Assembly (NCBI GenBank): GCA_017525245.1
Contig: JAFXTE010000007.1
Coordinates: 1-51,964, forward strand
DNA: 51,964 nt
Origin: Bacteroidales bacterium
Lineage (GTDB): Bacteria; Bacteroidota; Bacteroidia; Bacteroidales; WCHB1-69
Direction of reading: 5' to 3'
Shown piece after piece: positions 30,201 to 37,545 of this stretch. Position 1 is the first letter of the stretch. Every line of letters starts with the position of its first letter. Made by a program: the position numbers and the translations under genes. The notes under the pieces were generated by a model, which was not told the DNA's origin, did not search any database, and was given only the letters and a program-made list of their open reading frames with translations.

Positions 30201-30276
30201 TCACTACACCCTCCAGTTCCTGAACGAAAAGGGTAGGAGAGTGGAAAGCCGGAAAATAGTCGTGAATAATAAATAA
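24211..30276 (+). CDS. Giant T9SS-secreted repeat protein, adhesin-like
   Basis: A 2021-residue exported protein with signal peptide ending near VFAQ (residue 28). Region A (about 90-690) has eleven repeats of about 50 residues: a Cys, then LPYxYxG, G-x-Y and GCDS followed by a beta strand. Region B (about 690-1790) has sixteen repeats of about 70-75 residues with the pattern ICxGxxxTLTATG, YxWSNG, SITV, GTYSVTxTNxxGCS, VNPLP, an Ig-like or PKD-like form. Then come one more A repeat, a linker, and a C-terminal type IX sorting domain (VTLYPNPVHQSLFVNLE...GHYTLQFLNEKGRR). Two Cys per B repeat suggest disulfides. Probably a surface adhesin; the ligand is unknown. Its stop codon opens a heptad array. 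Confidence 0.85.
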   Translation: MNNNLINRFLIMAVVLVSTACGGFVFAQNQPFQTDTVYHQEFGCDSYLLQANSTVYHSDTVVRIPHYIADQGLVYMDVLDVYQITIGHSYDYKDTVTARVCKNSLPYAYHGNFYTQPGSYWVNTPTLQGCDSLRTLVNLEVLEGQRDTTFVSMCNADPVVVNGITFPNPGTFNFPQGVDTDGCPVVQTYVITQYSVAIDTVDVRICQNEIPYSYMGYDLSVPGNYKIHYNSEGGCDAVKFVRFRVCPVYEFLDTIDVTVCGTELPYVYGNETFNASGTYQVVIPNRCGCDSVFVTLNLQVILPQIETVTQTVCAADFPYVYDSLHIFSEPGGYYINDDEDSACSQFTYLLLNAYQSIFDTVTICTSDSSYMYGDTLFTESTVYTYSDTNVYGCVDYHTIRVNLNNQMVYDTLSVEICASEMPYVFHGIEYWNSGEYDVVFQNQQGCDSAAVHIQVNTLTNPVVNRFVSITRNEIPFAYYDTVFTTSGNYMLQIPSATETECDTFLYLNLFVQPIYNQLIDTAVCANTVLNYLGEEITSAGIKEFIYHFADFDSIITLNVQHLPTYVDETVNVVVGEYDLPYHFADTSYYAAGYYERVLSTVSGCDSVVSLNLTVMPAIINNDTIFREVCSNDLPLQLFDSLLTEAGVYRFLTHTGESFIDSVFYVRLNVKESPTLIIADTSYMCTGSTVTLTAQSTGSIYRWSNGELQPSITVSLPGQYGVTVSNAFECSTVAAVQVVQVDLPEAEIVGDNQVCDGSSLLLEVEGGTDFLWSDGTMTSSITVSPTENTTYTVTVSNVYGCSTVKDIAVTVNPLPAIELLGNNSICEGANTTFYVSGASNYLWSNGSVAESITVGNAGTYSVTATDMNGCQSTASVVLMVHPLPVVKINGRNTYCHGGNTTITATGANTYEWSSGEVSQSIVVSYAGSYTVTGTDQYGCSATKSTIVSQSTVNASISGNLFFCHGQNTMLTVTGDAANTYHWFDGSSTSSININTAGQYSVTVTNADGCQNTLTAMVSEYNTTAPEISGNLTICENQTTTLRASGGSSYLWDNGSTQAMITVNVTGTYSVTSTNSYGCTATASATVLVNPIPAVDILSMSAVCKNDNVTLIAVSSAGTYNWNSGQNTAAITVSPAVSSTYTVLVTDENGCTNTASKMITVNPLPQLYVSGQTSICQGDTAHLDATGGVSYSWSNGQYDAGINVTAPGTYTVTATSADGCVAVSHVNVTVNPLPVASVTENVEVCRGQQAQLVADAPSGCTYTWSTGSHQGTTSVTEPGLYRVTVTNTNQCSRVYQSVVVVHELPVISIAGETNICQGQSATLTATGATAYSWNNGEVSSEILVSPVNNTTYSVTGTDVNGCSNSIQKVVMVEELPSVQVLGNRTLCQGQSTVLTATGGSSYQWGTGSNSQSIMVSPNLSTTYTVTAYSASGCSAVSSAAVTVNVLPSIIFSGNTSICQGQSTTIVATGGNTYIWNTGVTTNSITVTEPGVYKVNVTNSLNCMRSDSVTVVVWDNPTVNVVGSSLLCQGATATLTASGAETYLWSTGETGASVLVMPEQTTTYNVTGYDANGCSTTVGKVVNVEALPQVYISGVLAICHGDSTTLTSSDAYSYVWSTGSTANSITVSNQGAYTVTVSSENGCQAMASVTVEDRPMPDFDLSGNSFLCENTTEVLSVTGNNEYVWSTGETTSQITISTGGVYTVTATNSYNCTQSSSMNVIMLPAPELSIVGVSSLCQGETATLVASSDATQFQWSNGDTTQSIMVIPDNTTYSVTATNTNGCSSVAQHQVVSLPVYNIALTGSICEHQGFHNYGFDIPVMDTAGTYTFVRNLQTAAGCDSVVNLLLTVSPLPVLDTISGPQNITQYGNLYYTIDNPQYADSYEWMISNTHWTITEENYNHATLNVTTNGTGILTARGINNCGYTEITLNLYCNVGIEDYPANAVVTLYPNPVHQSLFVNLEKAPEISKVRLYNEAGRLVYQTNCNDTHLEIDCTRFANGHYTLQFLNEKGRRVESRKIVVNNK

Positions 30277-30413
30277 TTGATAATTGATAATGAAGTGGGG
30301 AGCTCGTAATGGATTCCTGATCGCTGATCACCATTCACTAATCACTAATCACTAATCACTAAACAACCACCAATCACCCAGCTTCAATAACCAATAACCC
30401 ATAACCAATAACC
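30274..30413. repeat. Three heptad arrays between the repeat protein and leuS
   Basis: TAATTGA-type units from the stop codon to about 30291; TCGCTGA, TCACCAT and four TCACTAA units in one register (30321-30362); AATAACC, AATAACC, CATAACC, AATAACC (30386-30413) ending nine bases before the leuS ATG. The last is the same word as at 5982, 16791, 18442 and 18714. Confidence 0.85.
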
Positions 30414-30422
30414 ATTACAAAT

Positions 30423-33260
30423 ATGGAATACAACTTCAGAGAAATCGAGAAAAAGTGGCAGGAAAAATGGAAAGAGTCAGGATTGTATAAAACGGAAATC
30501 GATCCTGACAGGCCGAAATTCTATGTGTTGGATATGTTTCCGTATCCGTCAGGTGCGGGGCTGCATGTGGGGCATCCGCTCGGCTATATCGCCTCTGACA
30601 TCTATGCGCGTTACAAACGGCAGAAGGGTTTCAACGTGCTGCACCCGATGGGCTACGACGCTTTCGGGCTGCCGGCGGAGCAATATGCCATCCAGACGGG
30701 ACAACATCCTGCGGTGACTACCGAGAAGAATGTCAACCGTTACCGCGAGCAGCTCGACAAAATCGGTTTCTCGTTCGATTGGGACCGCTCGTTCAAAACC
30801 TGCGACCCCGACTATTACAAATGGACGCAATGGACGTTCATTCAGCTGTTTAACTCCTACTACTGCTACCAAGCCAACCAGGCTCGACCAATATCTGAAT
30901 TGGAAGAGGCTTTCGCTGCCAATGGTACGCTAGGATTGGAGATTGCGCAGACCAAGCCGATGGAGTTTACTGCTGAGGAATGGAATGCTGCTTCCGAAAA
31001 GGAGAAGCAAGAAATTCTGATGAACTACCGTCTGGCATACTTGGCCGACACTTGGGTGAACTGGTGCCCGAAACTCGGCACGGTACTCGCCAACGATGAA
31101 GTAGTGAACGGACTTTCTGTGCGCGGCGGATTTCCTGTGGAACGTAAGTTGATGAAGCAGTGGATTTTGCGCGTGTCCGCGTATGCCGAACGCCTGCTAC
31201 AGGGTCTTGAAAAAGTTGATTGGACGGATTCCCTGAAGGAGATCCAGCGCAATTGGATCGGCCGCAGCGAAGGCGCCGCCGTTTGGTTCCCGCTCGCCAA
31301 AGAAGGTCAGCTGGATTGGAAGAAAATATATATGGGAGGTAATATTGAGGGTCTTGAGAGTGAAGCCGCTTTCGAGATTTTCACCACCCGCCCCGACACC
31401 ATTTTCGGTGTGACGTTCATGGTGCTGTGCCCTGAGCATGAGATGATAGACCAAATCACCACTCCCGAGCAGAAAGCCGAAGTGGAGGCATACGTCACAT
31501 GGGCGAAGAACCGTTCCGAGCGCGAGCGTCAGGCGGAGGTCAAGAAAGTGAGCGGTGTCTTCACCGGTGCTTTCGCCATCAACCCGATCACCGAAGAGCG
31601 CATCCCGATTTGGGTAAGCGACTACGTGCTGTCTGACTACGGTACCGGCGCCATCATGGCCGTGCCCGCACACGACAGCCGCGACTTCGCCTTTGCCCGT
31701 CATTTCAACCTTCCTATCCGTCAAGTGGTTGCACCCTCTGTGGATGAGATCAGCGACCCCGACACGTGGGAGGAGTCCATGGACAGCAAGACCGGTGTGA
31801 GTGTCAATTCCGGTTTCATCACCGGCATGACGGTCAAGGAGGCTGGCAAAGCGGTCATCGAGAAAATCAAGACCATGGGCATCGGTTATGGAACGGTGAA
31901 CTATCGTCTGCGCGACGCCATTTTCAGTCGTCAACGCTATTGGGGCGAGCCGTTCCCGATCTATTATAAGGATGGGATGCCTTATCCCGTTCCCGAGTCC
32001 GAACTGCCCGTTCTCCTTCCCGAAGTTGATCAGTTCCTGCCCACCGAAACAGGCGAGCCGCCGTTGGCACGCGCCAAGGACTGGACTTACAATGGCTATC
32101 CGCGCGAATACAGCACCATGCCTGGATTCGCTGGCTCCAGCGCGTACTATCTGCGCTATATGGATCCGAAGAACGACAAAGAGCTGGTTTCCAAAGAGGC
32201 CGATGAGTACTGGCAGAACGTGGATCTATACGTCGGTGGTGCGGAACACGGCACCGGCCACCTCATCTATGCCCGTTTCTGGAACAAATTCCTCTTCGAC
32301 CTTGGCGTCAGCTGCAAAGATGAACCCTTCCAGAAACTTATCAACCAGGGCATGATCCAGGGACGCTCCAATTTCGTCTATCGCGTGGTCGGCACCAACA
32401 AGTTTGTCTCCATCAATCTCAGAAAAGATTACGAAACCACACCTATCCATGTGGATGTCAACATTGTACATAATGATGTCCTTGACATAGAAGCGTTCAA
32501 AAACTGGATGCCTGACTTCAAGGATGCCGAATTTATTCTTGAAAACGGTCAATACATTTGCGGTTGGGAAGTCGAGAAGATGTCCAAGTCGAAATATAAC
32601 GTGCAGAATCCCGATGATTTGGTGGAGAAATATGGTGCGGACACGCTGCGCATGTACGAGATGTTCCTCGGGCCGGTGGAAATGGCCAAGCCGTGGGACA
32701 CCAACGGCATCGAGGGTGTCTCCCGATTCATTCGCAAGTTCTGGAAGCTCTATTTCGATGGCGAGGGCAACTTTAATGTCGTTGACGAAGAACCGACGAA
32801 GGCCGAGTGGAAGACGCTGCACAAGACCATCAAGAAGATTGAGGAGGACAACGAACGATTCTCCTTCAACACAGCGGTGAGCGCGTTCATGATTTGCACC
32901 AACGAGCTGAACGATGCCAAGTGCAACAAACGTGCTGTCCTCGAGCCGCTCTGCATCCTGATGTCGGCCTACGCACCGCACATCACCGAAGAGTTGTGGT
33001 CACTGCTCGGTCATCAGGAATCCATCTTGAAAGCTGCCTATCCGGTTTATGACGAGCATTATATGGTGGAAGACGAATATCTCTATCCCGTCTCGTTCAA
33101 CGGCAAGATGCGTCTGAAGATGTCGTTCCCGGCCAGCTATACGCCTAAGGACATCGAGCCGCTGATTCTTGAGAATCCGGATGTGCAGAAATGGTTGGCG
33201 GGTGCTACGCCCAAGAAAATTATCATCGTCCCGAAGAAGATTGTGAATGTTGTGTTTTAG
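30423..33260 (+). CDS. leuS: Leucyl-tRNA synthetase
   Basis: A 945-residue class I synthetase that charges tRNA-Leu with leucine. The HIGH-type motif is HVGH (48-51) in [15 protein letters not shown]. An editing (CP1) domain includes [15 protein letters not shown] and [17 protein letters not shown], whose Thr-rich and Asp residues hydrolyse mischarged tRNA. Also seen are [20 protein letters not shown], the late [24 protein letters not shown] block and KMSKSKYN (about 719-726). Length is a little above the bacterial norm, as in other Bacteroidota. Gene ends in TTTTAG, which is the first unit of a heptad array. No promoter box was recognised directly upstream. Confidence 0.97.
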   Translation: MEYNFREIEKKWQEKWKESGLYKTEIDPDRPKFYVLDMFPYPSGAGLHVGHPLGYIASDIYARYKRQKGFNVLHPMGYDAFGLPAEQYAIQTGQHPAVTTEKNVNRYREQLDKIGFSFDWDRSFKTCDPDYYKWTQWTFIQLFNSYYCYQANQARPISELEEAFAANGTLGLEIAQTKPMEFTAEEWNAASEKEKQEILMNYRLAYLADTWVNWCPKLGTVLANDEVVNGLSVRGGFPVERKLMKQWILRVSAYAERLLQGLEKVDWTDSLKEIQRNWIGRSEGAAVWFPLAKEGQLDWKKIYMGGNIEGLESEAAFEIFTTRPDTIFGVTFMVLCPEHEMIDQITTPEQKAEVEAYVTWAKNRSERERQAEVKKVSGVFTGAFAINPITEERIPIWVSDYVLSDYGTGAIMAVPAHDSRDFAFARHFNLPIRQVVAPSVDEISDPDTWEESMDSKTGVSVNSGFITGMTVKEAGKAVIEKIKTMGIGYGTVNYRLRDAIFSRQRYWGEPFPIYYKDGMPYPVPESELPVLLPEVDQFLPTETGEPPLARAKDWTYNGYPREYSTMPGFAGSSAYYLRYMDPKNDKELVSKEADEYWQNVDLYVGGAEHGTGHLIYARFWNKFLFDLGVSCKDEPFQKLINQGMIQGRSNFVYRVVGTNKFVSINLRKDYETTPIHVDVNIVHNDVLDIEAFKNWMPDFKDAEFILENGQYICGWEVEKMSKSKYNVQNPDDLVEKYGADTLRMYEMFLGPVEMAKPWDTNGIEGVSRFIRKFWKLYFDGEGNFNVVDEEPTKAEWKTLHKTIKKIEEDNERFSFNTAVSAFMICTNELNDAKCNKRAVLEPLCILMSAYAPHITEELWSLLGHQESILKAAYPVYDEHYMVEDEYLYPVSFNGKMRLKMSFPASYTPKDIEPLILENPDVQKWLAGATPKKIIIVPKKIVNVVF

Positions 33261-33331
33261 CTTTTGGCTTTTGGCTTTTAGCTTTTAGCTTTTAGCCAAT
33301 AGCCAATGGCCAATAGCCAATAGCCAAAGTG
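33255..33331. repeat. Eleven in-register heptads joining leuS stop to next start
   Basis: TTTTAGC, TTTTGGC, TTTTGGC, three TTTTAGC, CAATAGC, CAATGGC, CAATAGC, CAATAGC and CAAAGTG. The leuS stop (33258-33260) is in the first unit and the GTG start (33329-33331) is the end of the last unit; no base is out of register. Confidence 0.9.
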
Positions 33332-34786
33332 AAACAGAAGGATTTCGTTTTCAACCTCTGTCTGCTGATTTTTCTGAACCTTCTTGTCAAGCCGTTCTGG
33401 ATGCTCGGTGTGGATGTGGGGGTGCAGAACAGCGTGGGCGCGGAAAATTACGGTTTCTATTTCTCCATCCTAAACTTCACCTTGCTTTTCAACATGGTGT
33501 TGGATATGGGGACCACAAATTTCAACAACCGAAATATTGCGCAAAATAACCAGTTGTTGGACAAGCATTTGTCAAGCTATATCATCTTGCGCTTGCTACT
33601 TGGGGTGGTCTATTTCGTGGTGATTTTTGCGGTAGCGTTGCTCATCGGTTACCGTGGAATCCAATTGAAGCTGTTGTTTTGGGTAGGGCTGAACCAGTTC
33701 CTGAATGCATTCCTGCTTTACCTGCGCTCCAACATCTCTGCATTGTTGATGTTCAAGACCGATAGTGTGCTTTCTGTGACGGACAAGTTGCTGATGATTC
33801 TGTTTTGCGGGTTGCTGCTGTGGGGCGGAATCACCGACTGCCCATTCCGTATTGAGTGGTTTGTATGGTGTCAGACGGTCGCCTACCTTGTCACGATTGT
33901 TTTGGTGCTTTGCATTGTCTTGAAAAAGGCAAAGTTACGGAAGCTGAATTGGAATCTGGCTTTTTTTCTGGTTATTATTAAAAAAAGCTTCCCCTATGCG
34001 CTCGTGACCTTTCTGATGGCATGTTATTACCGTATAGACTCGGTGATGCTGGAGCGGCTGCTGCCTGCGGGTGCCGGAGCAGCACAGTCGGGTATCTATG
34101 CCTCCGCGTTCCGTCTTATGGACACGTTGGCGATGATAGCCTACCTCTTTTCGGTCATCCTCCTGCCGCTTTTCTCCAAGATGCTGAAACAAAAGGAAAA
34201 TGTGACGCCAGTGGTGCGCACCAGTTTCTCGTTGCTGTTTCTCTTCTCGGTCACCGCTGTCGTGATATTATATGTCTATCGTGAACCTGTAATCCAGCTG
34301 TTTTATCCGGATATTGCGGAAAACAGTGTCGCGGTCTTCCGATTGATAATTTTCGGGTTGATCCCCATTTCCATGATTTACTTGTTTGGCACGCTACTTA
34401 CCGCCAACGGCAGCATGAAGGAACTGAACATCACAGCCGTTGTGGGTATTGTTATCAACGTGACGGTCAACCTGCTGCTGATTCCACGGATGCAGGCGTG
34501 CGGGTCCGCTGTGGCCAGTTTCTGTACGCAGTTAGTGGTGGCGGTCTTGCAGTTTGTTGTCGCGCTGAAGATTGTGAGATTCCCGCTTTTTTCGCTCCCG
34601 TGGCTCCGTTGTCTGTTGTTCGTGGCGGTGCTTGTTCCTGTCACCGCTCTGGCGCCGCGTTTTTTGCACTTCGGCGTGGTCTGGTCGCTGCTGCTGCTCG
34701 GCGGTTTCTCCTTGTTGCTCGGTTTCGTCACTGGACTGTTGGATTTCAATATTTTTCGCGGGCTGAAAGTCCGAAATGAAGCGTGA
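33329..34786 (+). CDS. Polysaccharide flippase-like (MATE/MOP) membrane protein
   Basis: A 485-residue protein with about 12-14 hydrophobic helices along its length, starting KQKDFVFNLCLLIFLNLLVKPFWMLGVD. Segments such as GAENYGFYFSILNFTLLFNMVLDMGTTNFNNRNIA and the later YRIDSVMLERLLPAGAGAAQSGIYASAFRLMDTL resemble O-antigen/lipid-linked oligosaccharide flippases. It likely moves a lipid-linked sugar across the inner membrane. The start is GTG, the last three bases of a repeat unit; no upstream alternative in frame precedes the first helix. Probably co-transcribed with leuS. Confidence 0.82.
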   Translation: MKQKDFVFNLCLLIFLNLLVKPFWMLGVDVGVQNSVGAENYGFYFSILNFTLLFNMVLDMGTTNFNNRNIAQNNQLLDKHLSSYIILRLLLGVVYFVVIFAVALLIGYRGIQLKLLFWVGLNQFLNAFLLYLRSNISALLMFKTDSVLSVTDKLLMILFCGLLLWGGITDCPFRIEWFVWCQTVAYLVTIVLVLCIVLKKAKLRKLNWNLAFFLVIIKKSFPYALVTFLMACYYRIDSVMLERLLPAGAGAAQSGIYASAFRLMDTLAMIAYLFSVILLPLFSKMLKQKENVTPVVRTSFSLLFLFSVTAVVILYVYREPVIQLFYPDIAENSVAVFRLIIFGLIPISMIYLFGTLLTANGSMKELNITAVVGIVINVTVNLLLIPRMQACGSAVASFCTQLVVAVLQFVVALKIVRFPLFSLPWLRCLLFVAVLVPVTALAPRFLHFGVVWSLLLLGGFSLLLGFVTGLLDFNIFRGLKVRNEA

Positions 34787-34866
34787 AAGCATCACAAAAA
34801 AGCCAAAAACGTCTAATTACGCAAATAGACATCTTTATCTCGTGTAAAAATTAATGCAAAAATATA

Positions 34867-34897
34867 TTTGTGGTTTTGAATAAAAATTGTATCTTTG
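34867..34897 (+). promoter_or_regulatory. -33/-7 promoter of the TonB-C/OmpA-like gene
   Basis: TTTG (34867-34870), a 19-base spacer, and TATCTTTG (34890-34897), close to the Bacteroides vegetative promoter; the ATG is at 34930. Confidence 0.7.
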
Positions 34898-34929
34898 CGC
34901 CTTGGAAAATAATGTAAAATAATATAAGT

Positions 34930-36018
34930 ATGAAAAGTAATTTTTCCTCTTTGAAATTAGTGGCCGTTTTGTTTTTAACGGTTTGTTTCACAATGGGTTA
35001 TGCCCAGTGCGACAAAGGCAATGTGTATGGAATGAAAGGGCAAAAGACCGGCATCGCTATCGTGAAAGCGGATTCCAACGGTCAACATGTTGTGCCGACA
35101 GCCGCCATGACCCTTCCCACTTTCAAGGGTGGTAACAAAGCCATGTGCCGCTACATCAACAAAACCAAAAAGTACCCAATTACCCTTAAGAACCAGAAAA
35201 TTTCCGGTACCACGACCGTTCAAGCAAAAGTGTTGAAAGACAGCACCCTTACGGATATAGAAGTGGTTAGCAGTTCCGGTTATCAGGAATTTGACGACGA
35301 AGCTCTCCGTGTGGTGAAGTCCTTCCCCAAAATGATCCCCTCCACCCAAAGCTGCGAACCTCAGGACATGATTATCCAAATCCCCGTGACTTTCATCTAC
35401 GAGGATGAGGTGGCCGCCGAAAAGAAGAAAGAGGAAATGGAAAGACTGAAAAAGGATATCGTTAAACCCATCACCCTCTATTTCGAGAATGACCGCCCGG
35501 ATCCGCGCACCCGCACCGAAACCACTAACACCGAATATGTGGGGCTCTACAACGACTACATGGCTGCCAAGAATACTTACGTCACCAGCGCAGGTAAAGG
35601 CTTGACGGGTTCACAGAAGACCAACGCTGAAAATGCTGTGGAGAACTTCTTCAACGATTCCATTCAGACGGGTTATGACCGCCTTGTGAAACTCACCAAC
35701 TTCCTCGTTGACGCCCTTCAGGACGGTCATCAGGTGGAGTTCACCATCAGTGGCTTCGCCAGCCCGCTCAGCAACAGTGACTATAACAAGAAACTCTCTT
35801 CCCGTCGTATCCAGAGCGTCCTCAACTACATGGCAAGAGCTAACGGTGGTGTCCTTGCTCCTTACATCAACGGCAGCAAGCCCGGTCTTATCATCCATCG
35901 TGTTCCTGAAGGACAGGTCAACCACAGCTTCTCTACCAACGCTGTCCGCGAGACCGTCTATGGTCTGCAAGCCGCCAAGGACAGAAAGATTGTCATTGAC
36001 CGCATTTCGATCAGGTAA
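34930..36018 (+). CDS. Periplasmic TonB-C domain plus OmpA-like protein
   Basis: A 362-residue protein with signal peptide (SSLKLVAVLFLTVCFTMGYAQ). Residues about 60-160 form a TonB C-terminal-type fold: GTTTVQAKVLKDSTLTDIEVVSSSGYQEFDDEALRVVKSFPKMIP. The second half has ITLYFENDRPDPRT (about 180-195) and an OmpA-like segment EFTISGFASPLSNSDYNKKLSSRRIQSVLNYM (about 270-300), usual for peptidoglycan binding. No membrane anchor other than the signal peptide is visible, so the protein is free in the periplasm or outer-membrane linked. The combination is unusual; TonB-C alone would suggest an energy transducer. Single gene with its own promoter and terminator. Confidence 0.65.
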   Translation: MKSNFSSLKLVAVLFLTVCFTMGYAQCDKGNVYGMKGQKTGIAIVKADSNGQHVVPTAAMTLPTFKGGNKAMCRYINKTKKYPITLKNQKISGTTTVQAKVLKDSTLTDIEVVSSSGYQEFDDEALRVVKSFPKMIPSTQSCEPQDMIIQIPVTFIYEDEVAAEKKKEEMERLKKDIVKPITLYFENDRPDPRTRTETTNTEYVGLYNDYMAAKNTYVTSAGKGLTGSQKTNAENAVENFFNDSIQTGYDRLVKLTNFLVDALQDGHQVEFTISGFASPLSNSDYNKKLSSRRIQSVLNYMARANGGVLAPYINGSKPGLIIHRVPEGQVNHSFSTNAVRETVYGLQAAKDRKIVIDRISIR

Positions 36019-36039
36019 GGTTATACCATATTATATTTT

Positions 36040-36068
36040 AATAGGGGAGCCGGTGTGGTTCCCCTATT
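36040..36068 (+). terminator. Hairpin after the TonB-C/OmpA-like gene
   Basis: AATAGGGGA (36040-36048) pairs with TCCCCTATT (36060-36068) around an 11-base loop, 22 bases after the stop. A short T run follows. Confidence 0.65.
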
Positions 36069-36076
36069 TCGTTTTA

Positions 36077-36132
36077 AATTGATAATTGATAATTGATAAT
36101 GGAGGTGGGGATTTGTTTTTTTATTATTTTTG
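36077..36132 (+). promoter_or_regulatory. AATTGAT heptads and -7 box TATTTTTG
   Basis: Three AATTGAT units (36077-36097) are followed by TATTTTTG at 36125-36132, 42 bases before the ATG of the frameshifted S23-like gene. Confidence 0.55.
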
Positions 36133-36174
36133 CCGAGACAAAAAACAAAATAAACAATTGCTAATATTAGAAAC

Positions 36175-36532
36175 ATGAAACGAAATGTTGTTTTGGAAAA
36201 AAGTGCTGCATTCTCAATTCGAATAGTCAATCTTTACAAATATCTCACTTGTGAAAAGCATGAGTATGTAATGGCAGAACAGATTAAGAGATCAGGCACC
36301 AGCATAGGGGCTAATATTAGCGAAAGCCAAAACGCGCAAAGCAGAGCCGATTTTATTCATAAAATGAACATCGCTAAAAGAAGCTGATGAAACGGTGTAT
36401 TGGCTGAATTTGTTGCATAAAACTCATTATCTGACTGACATCGAATTTGAATCAATGAAAAACGATGCTGAAGAACTTGTCAAGCTCTTAAAAGCAATCG
36501 TAAAGACTTCAAAATCACGTACTCCCCATTAA
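36175..36532 (+). pseudogene. Four-helix-bundle (S23-like) protein gene with frameshift
   Basis: The first frame (36175-36387) gives a 70-residue start of the S23/four-helix-bundle family: LYKYLTCEKHEYVMAEQIKRS, GANISESQNAQSRADFIHKMNIA. It then ends at TGA, but the +1 frame (36380-36532) continues with EADETVYWLNLLHKTHYLTDIEFESM...ELVKLLKAI, the rest of the same family. Family members usually read IALKEADET here; a two-base loss inside GCTTTAAAAGAAGCT would produce the sequence seen. The family is of unknown function, often next to or inside rRNA genes. Likely broken, unless the base run was misread. The 3' end lies in an AATTATC array. Confidence 0.8.
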
Positions 36533-36561
36533 TTATCCATTATCAATTATCAATTATCAAT
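36531..36561. repeat. AATTATC heptads x4
   Basis: AATTATC, CATTATC, AATTATC, AATTATC in register from 36531, overlapping the stop of the frameshifted gene, then AATTA. Confidence 0.75.
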
Positions 36562-36638
36562 TAATCAAATGGTTACATCGAAAAGTTGCGTTTTTGAAAA
36601 AAAAATAATAAACGGAACGGGGAATAAAGAAAAAAGTG

Positions 36639-36853
36639 TATTTTTGCAAGCTTTTTGAAGTGGAATGCAAAGGCGGGTGGAATTGTCGGGATGAACCGCG
36701 TAACTCATTGATTTCACGGACTGTAATGAAATAGGGTAGGGCAGAGGCGAAGGCGTTTTATGGTTACGATTTTGGTGAATAGTTGCATTTTTCTTTCAAA
36801 AAATGGGCTATTTTTTTTTGGATATTAGTAATAAAAATAAATTTTTAGAAGGG
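36639..36853 (+). promoter_or_regulatory. Promoter and long leader of the ribosomal protein operon
   Basis: TATTTTTG at 36639-36646 is a good -7 box. From there to the rpmD ATG there is no gene, about 207 bases. It holds ATTTCA/TGAAAT (about 36711-36732), a short hairpin, and G-rich segments between 36660 and 36770, then an AT-rich tail. Other genes here have 25-60 bases between box and start (the Rpn gene is an exception), so a regulatory leader is likely; its fold cannot be judged by eye. Confidence 0.5.
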
Positions 36854-37033
36854 ATGAAAAAGATTAAAATCACACAAGTAAGAAGCGCGGTTGACAGACC
36901 CGCACGCCAGAAAAGATCTTTAGTTGCTTTGGGCATTCACAAAATGCACCAGACTGTCGAACATGAGGCAACCCCCCAAATCCTTGGGATCGTGGACGCC
37001 GTCAAGCACTTAGTGAACGTAGAAGAAATGTAA
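36854..37033 (+). CDS. rpmD: Large subunit ribosomal protein L30
   Basis: A 59-residue protein of the large subunit. KIKITQVRSAVDRPARQKRSLVALGI is the family start, HKMHQTVEHEATPQILGIV the second part. ATG at 36854 was taken over the in-frame one at 36803 because it gives exact family length. It is the first gene of the cluster, 25 bases before rplO. Usually rpsE precedes rpmD; here it is absent. Confidence 0.92.
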   Translation: MKKIKITQVRSAVDRPARQKRSLVALGIHKMHQTVEHEATPQILGIVDAVKHLVNVEEM

Positions 37034-37058
37034 TTAATAACCAATAGAGCATAAAGAG

Positions 37059-37523
37059 ATGGATTTACACAATTTAAAACCGGCAAAAGGATCAACACAC
37101 AGAGAACGCAGAATAGGCAGAGGACAGGGTTCCGGAAAAGGCGGCACTTCCACACGTGGACACAAGGGTGCGCAATCCCGCTCCGGTTACAGCCGCAAGA
37201 TCGGTTTCGAAGGCGGCCAAATGCCCATTTACAGAATATTGCCCAAGAGAGGCTTCAAGAACATCAACCGCGTTGAATACAACGCCATCAATGTCAGCAC
37301 GCTGCAGCAGCTGGCCGAGAAGAAGAACCTCGACAGAATCGACCGCGAAGTGCTCGTGAACAACGGTTTGGCCAAGAAGAACGACCTCATCGCCATCCTG
37401 GCGAAGGGCGAGCTCACCGCCAAGGTGCATGTCGTGGCCGACAAATTCTCCGCGAAAGCCAAGGCTGTGATCGAGCAGTGCGGCGGCACGGCAGAACTCG
37501 TTAACGCTCCCGCAGCAGAGTAA
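37059..37523 (+). CDS. rplO: Large subunit ribosomal protein L15
   Basis: A 154-residue large-subunit protein. The Gly/Arg-rich N-terminus (RIGRGQGSGKGGTSTRGHKGAQSRSG) that reaches into the 23S rRNA core and the middle segment GFEGGQMPIYRILPKRGFKN are diagnostic. It lies between rpmD and secY in the standard order. Confidence 0.97.
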   Translation: MDLHNLKPAKGSTHRERRIGRGQGSGKGGTSTRGHKGAQSRSGYSRKIGFEGGQMPIYRILPKRGFKNINRVEYNAINVSTLQQLAEKKNLDRIDREVLVNNGLAKKNDLIAILAKGELTAKVHVVADKFSAKAKAVIEQCGGTAELVNAPAAE

Positions 37524-37545
37524 TCGTCATTAAAAAGTCTTTACA

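Noticed and set aside
24211-30276. DNA-level tandem duplication or assembly collapse in the repeat protein
   Set aside because: The repeats have diverged in DNA and protein; no long identical stretch was seen.
36647-36853. tRNA, 6S RNA or known riboswitch in the ribosomal operon leader
   Set aside because: No conserved motif of these classes could be recognised by reading; only a short hairpin is visible.
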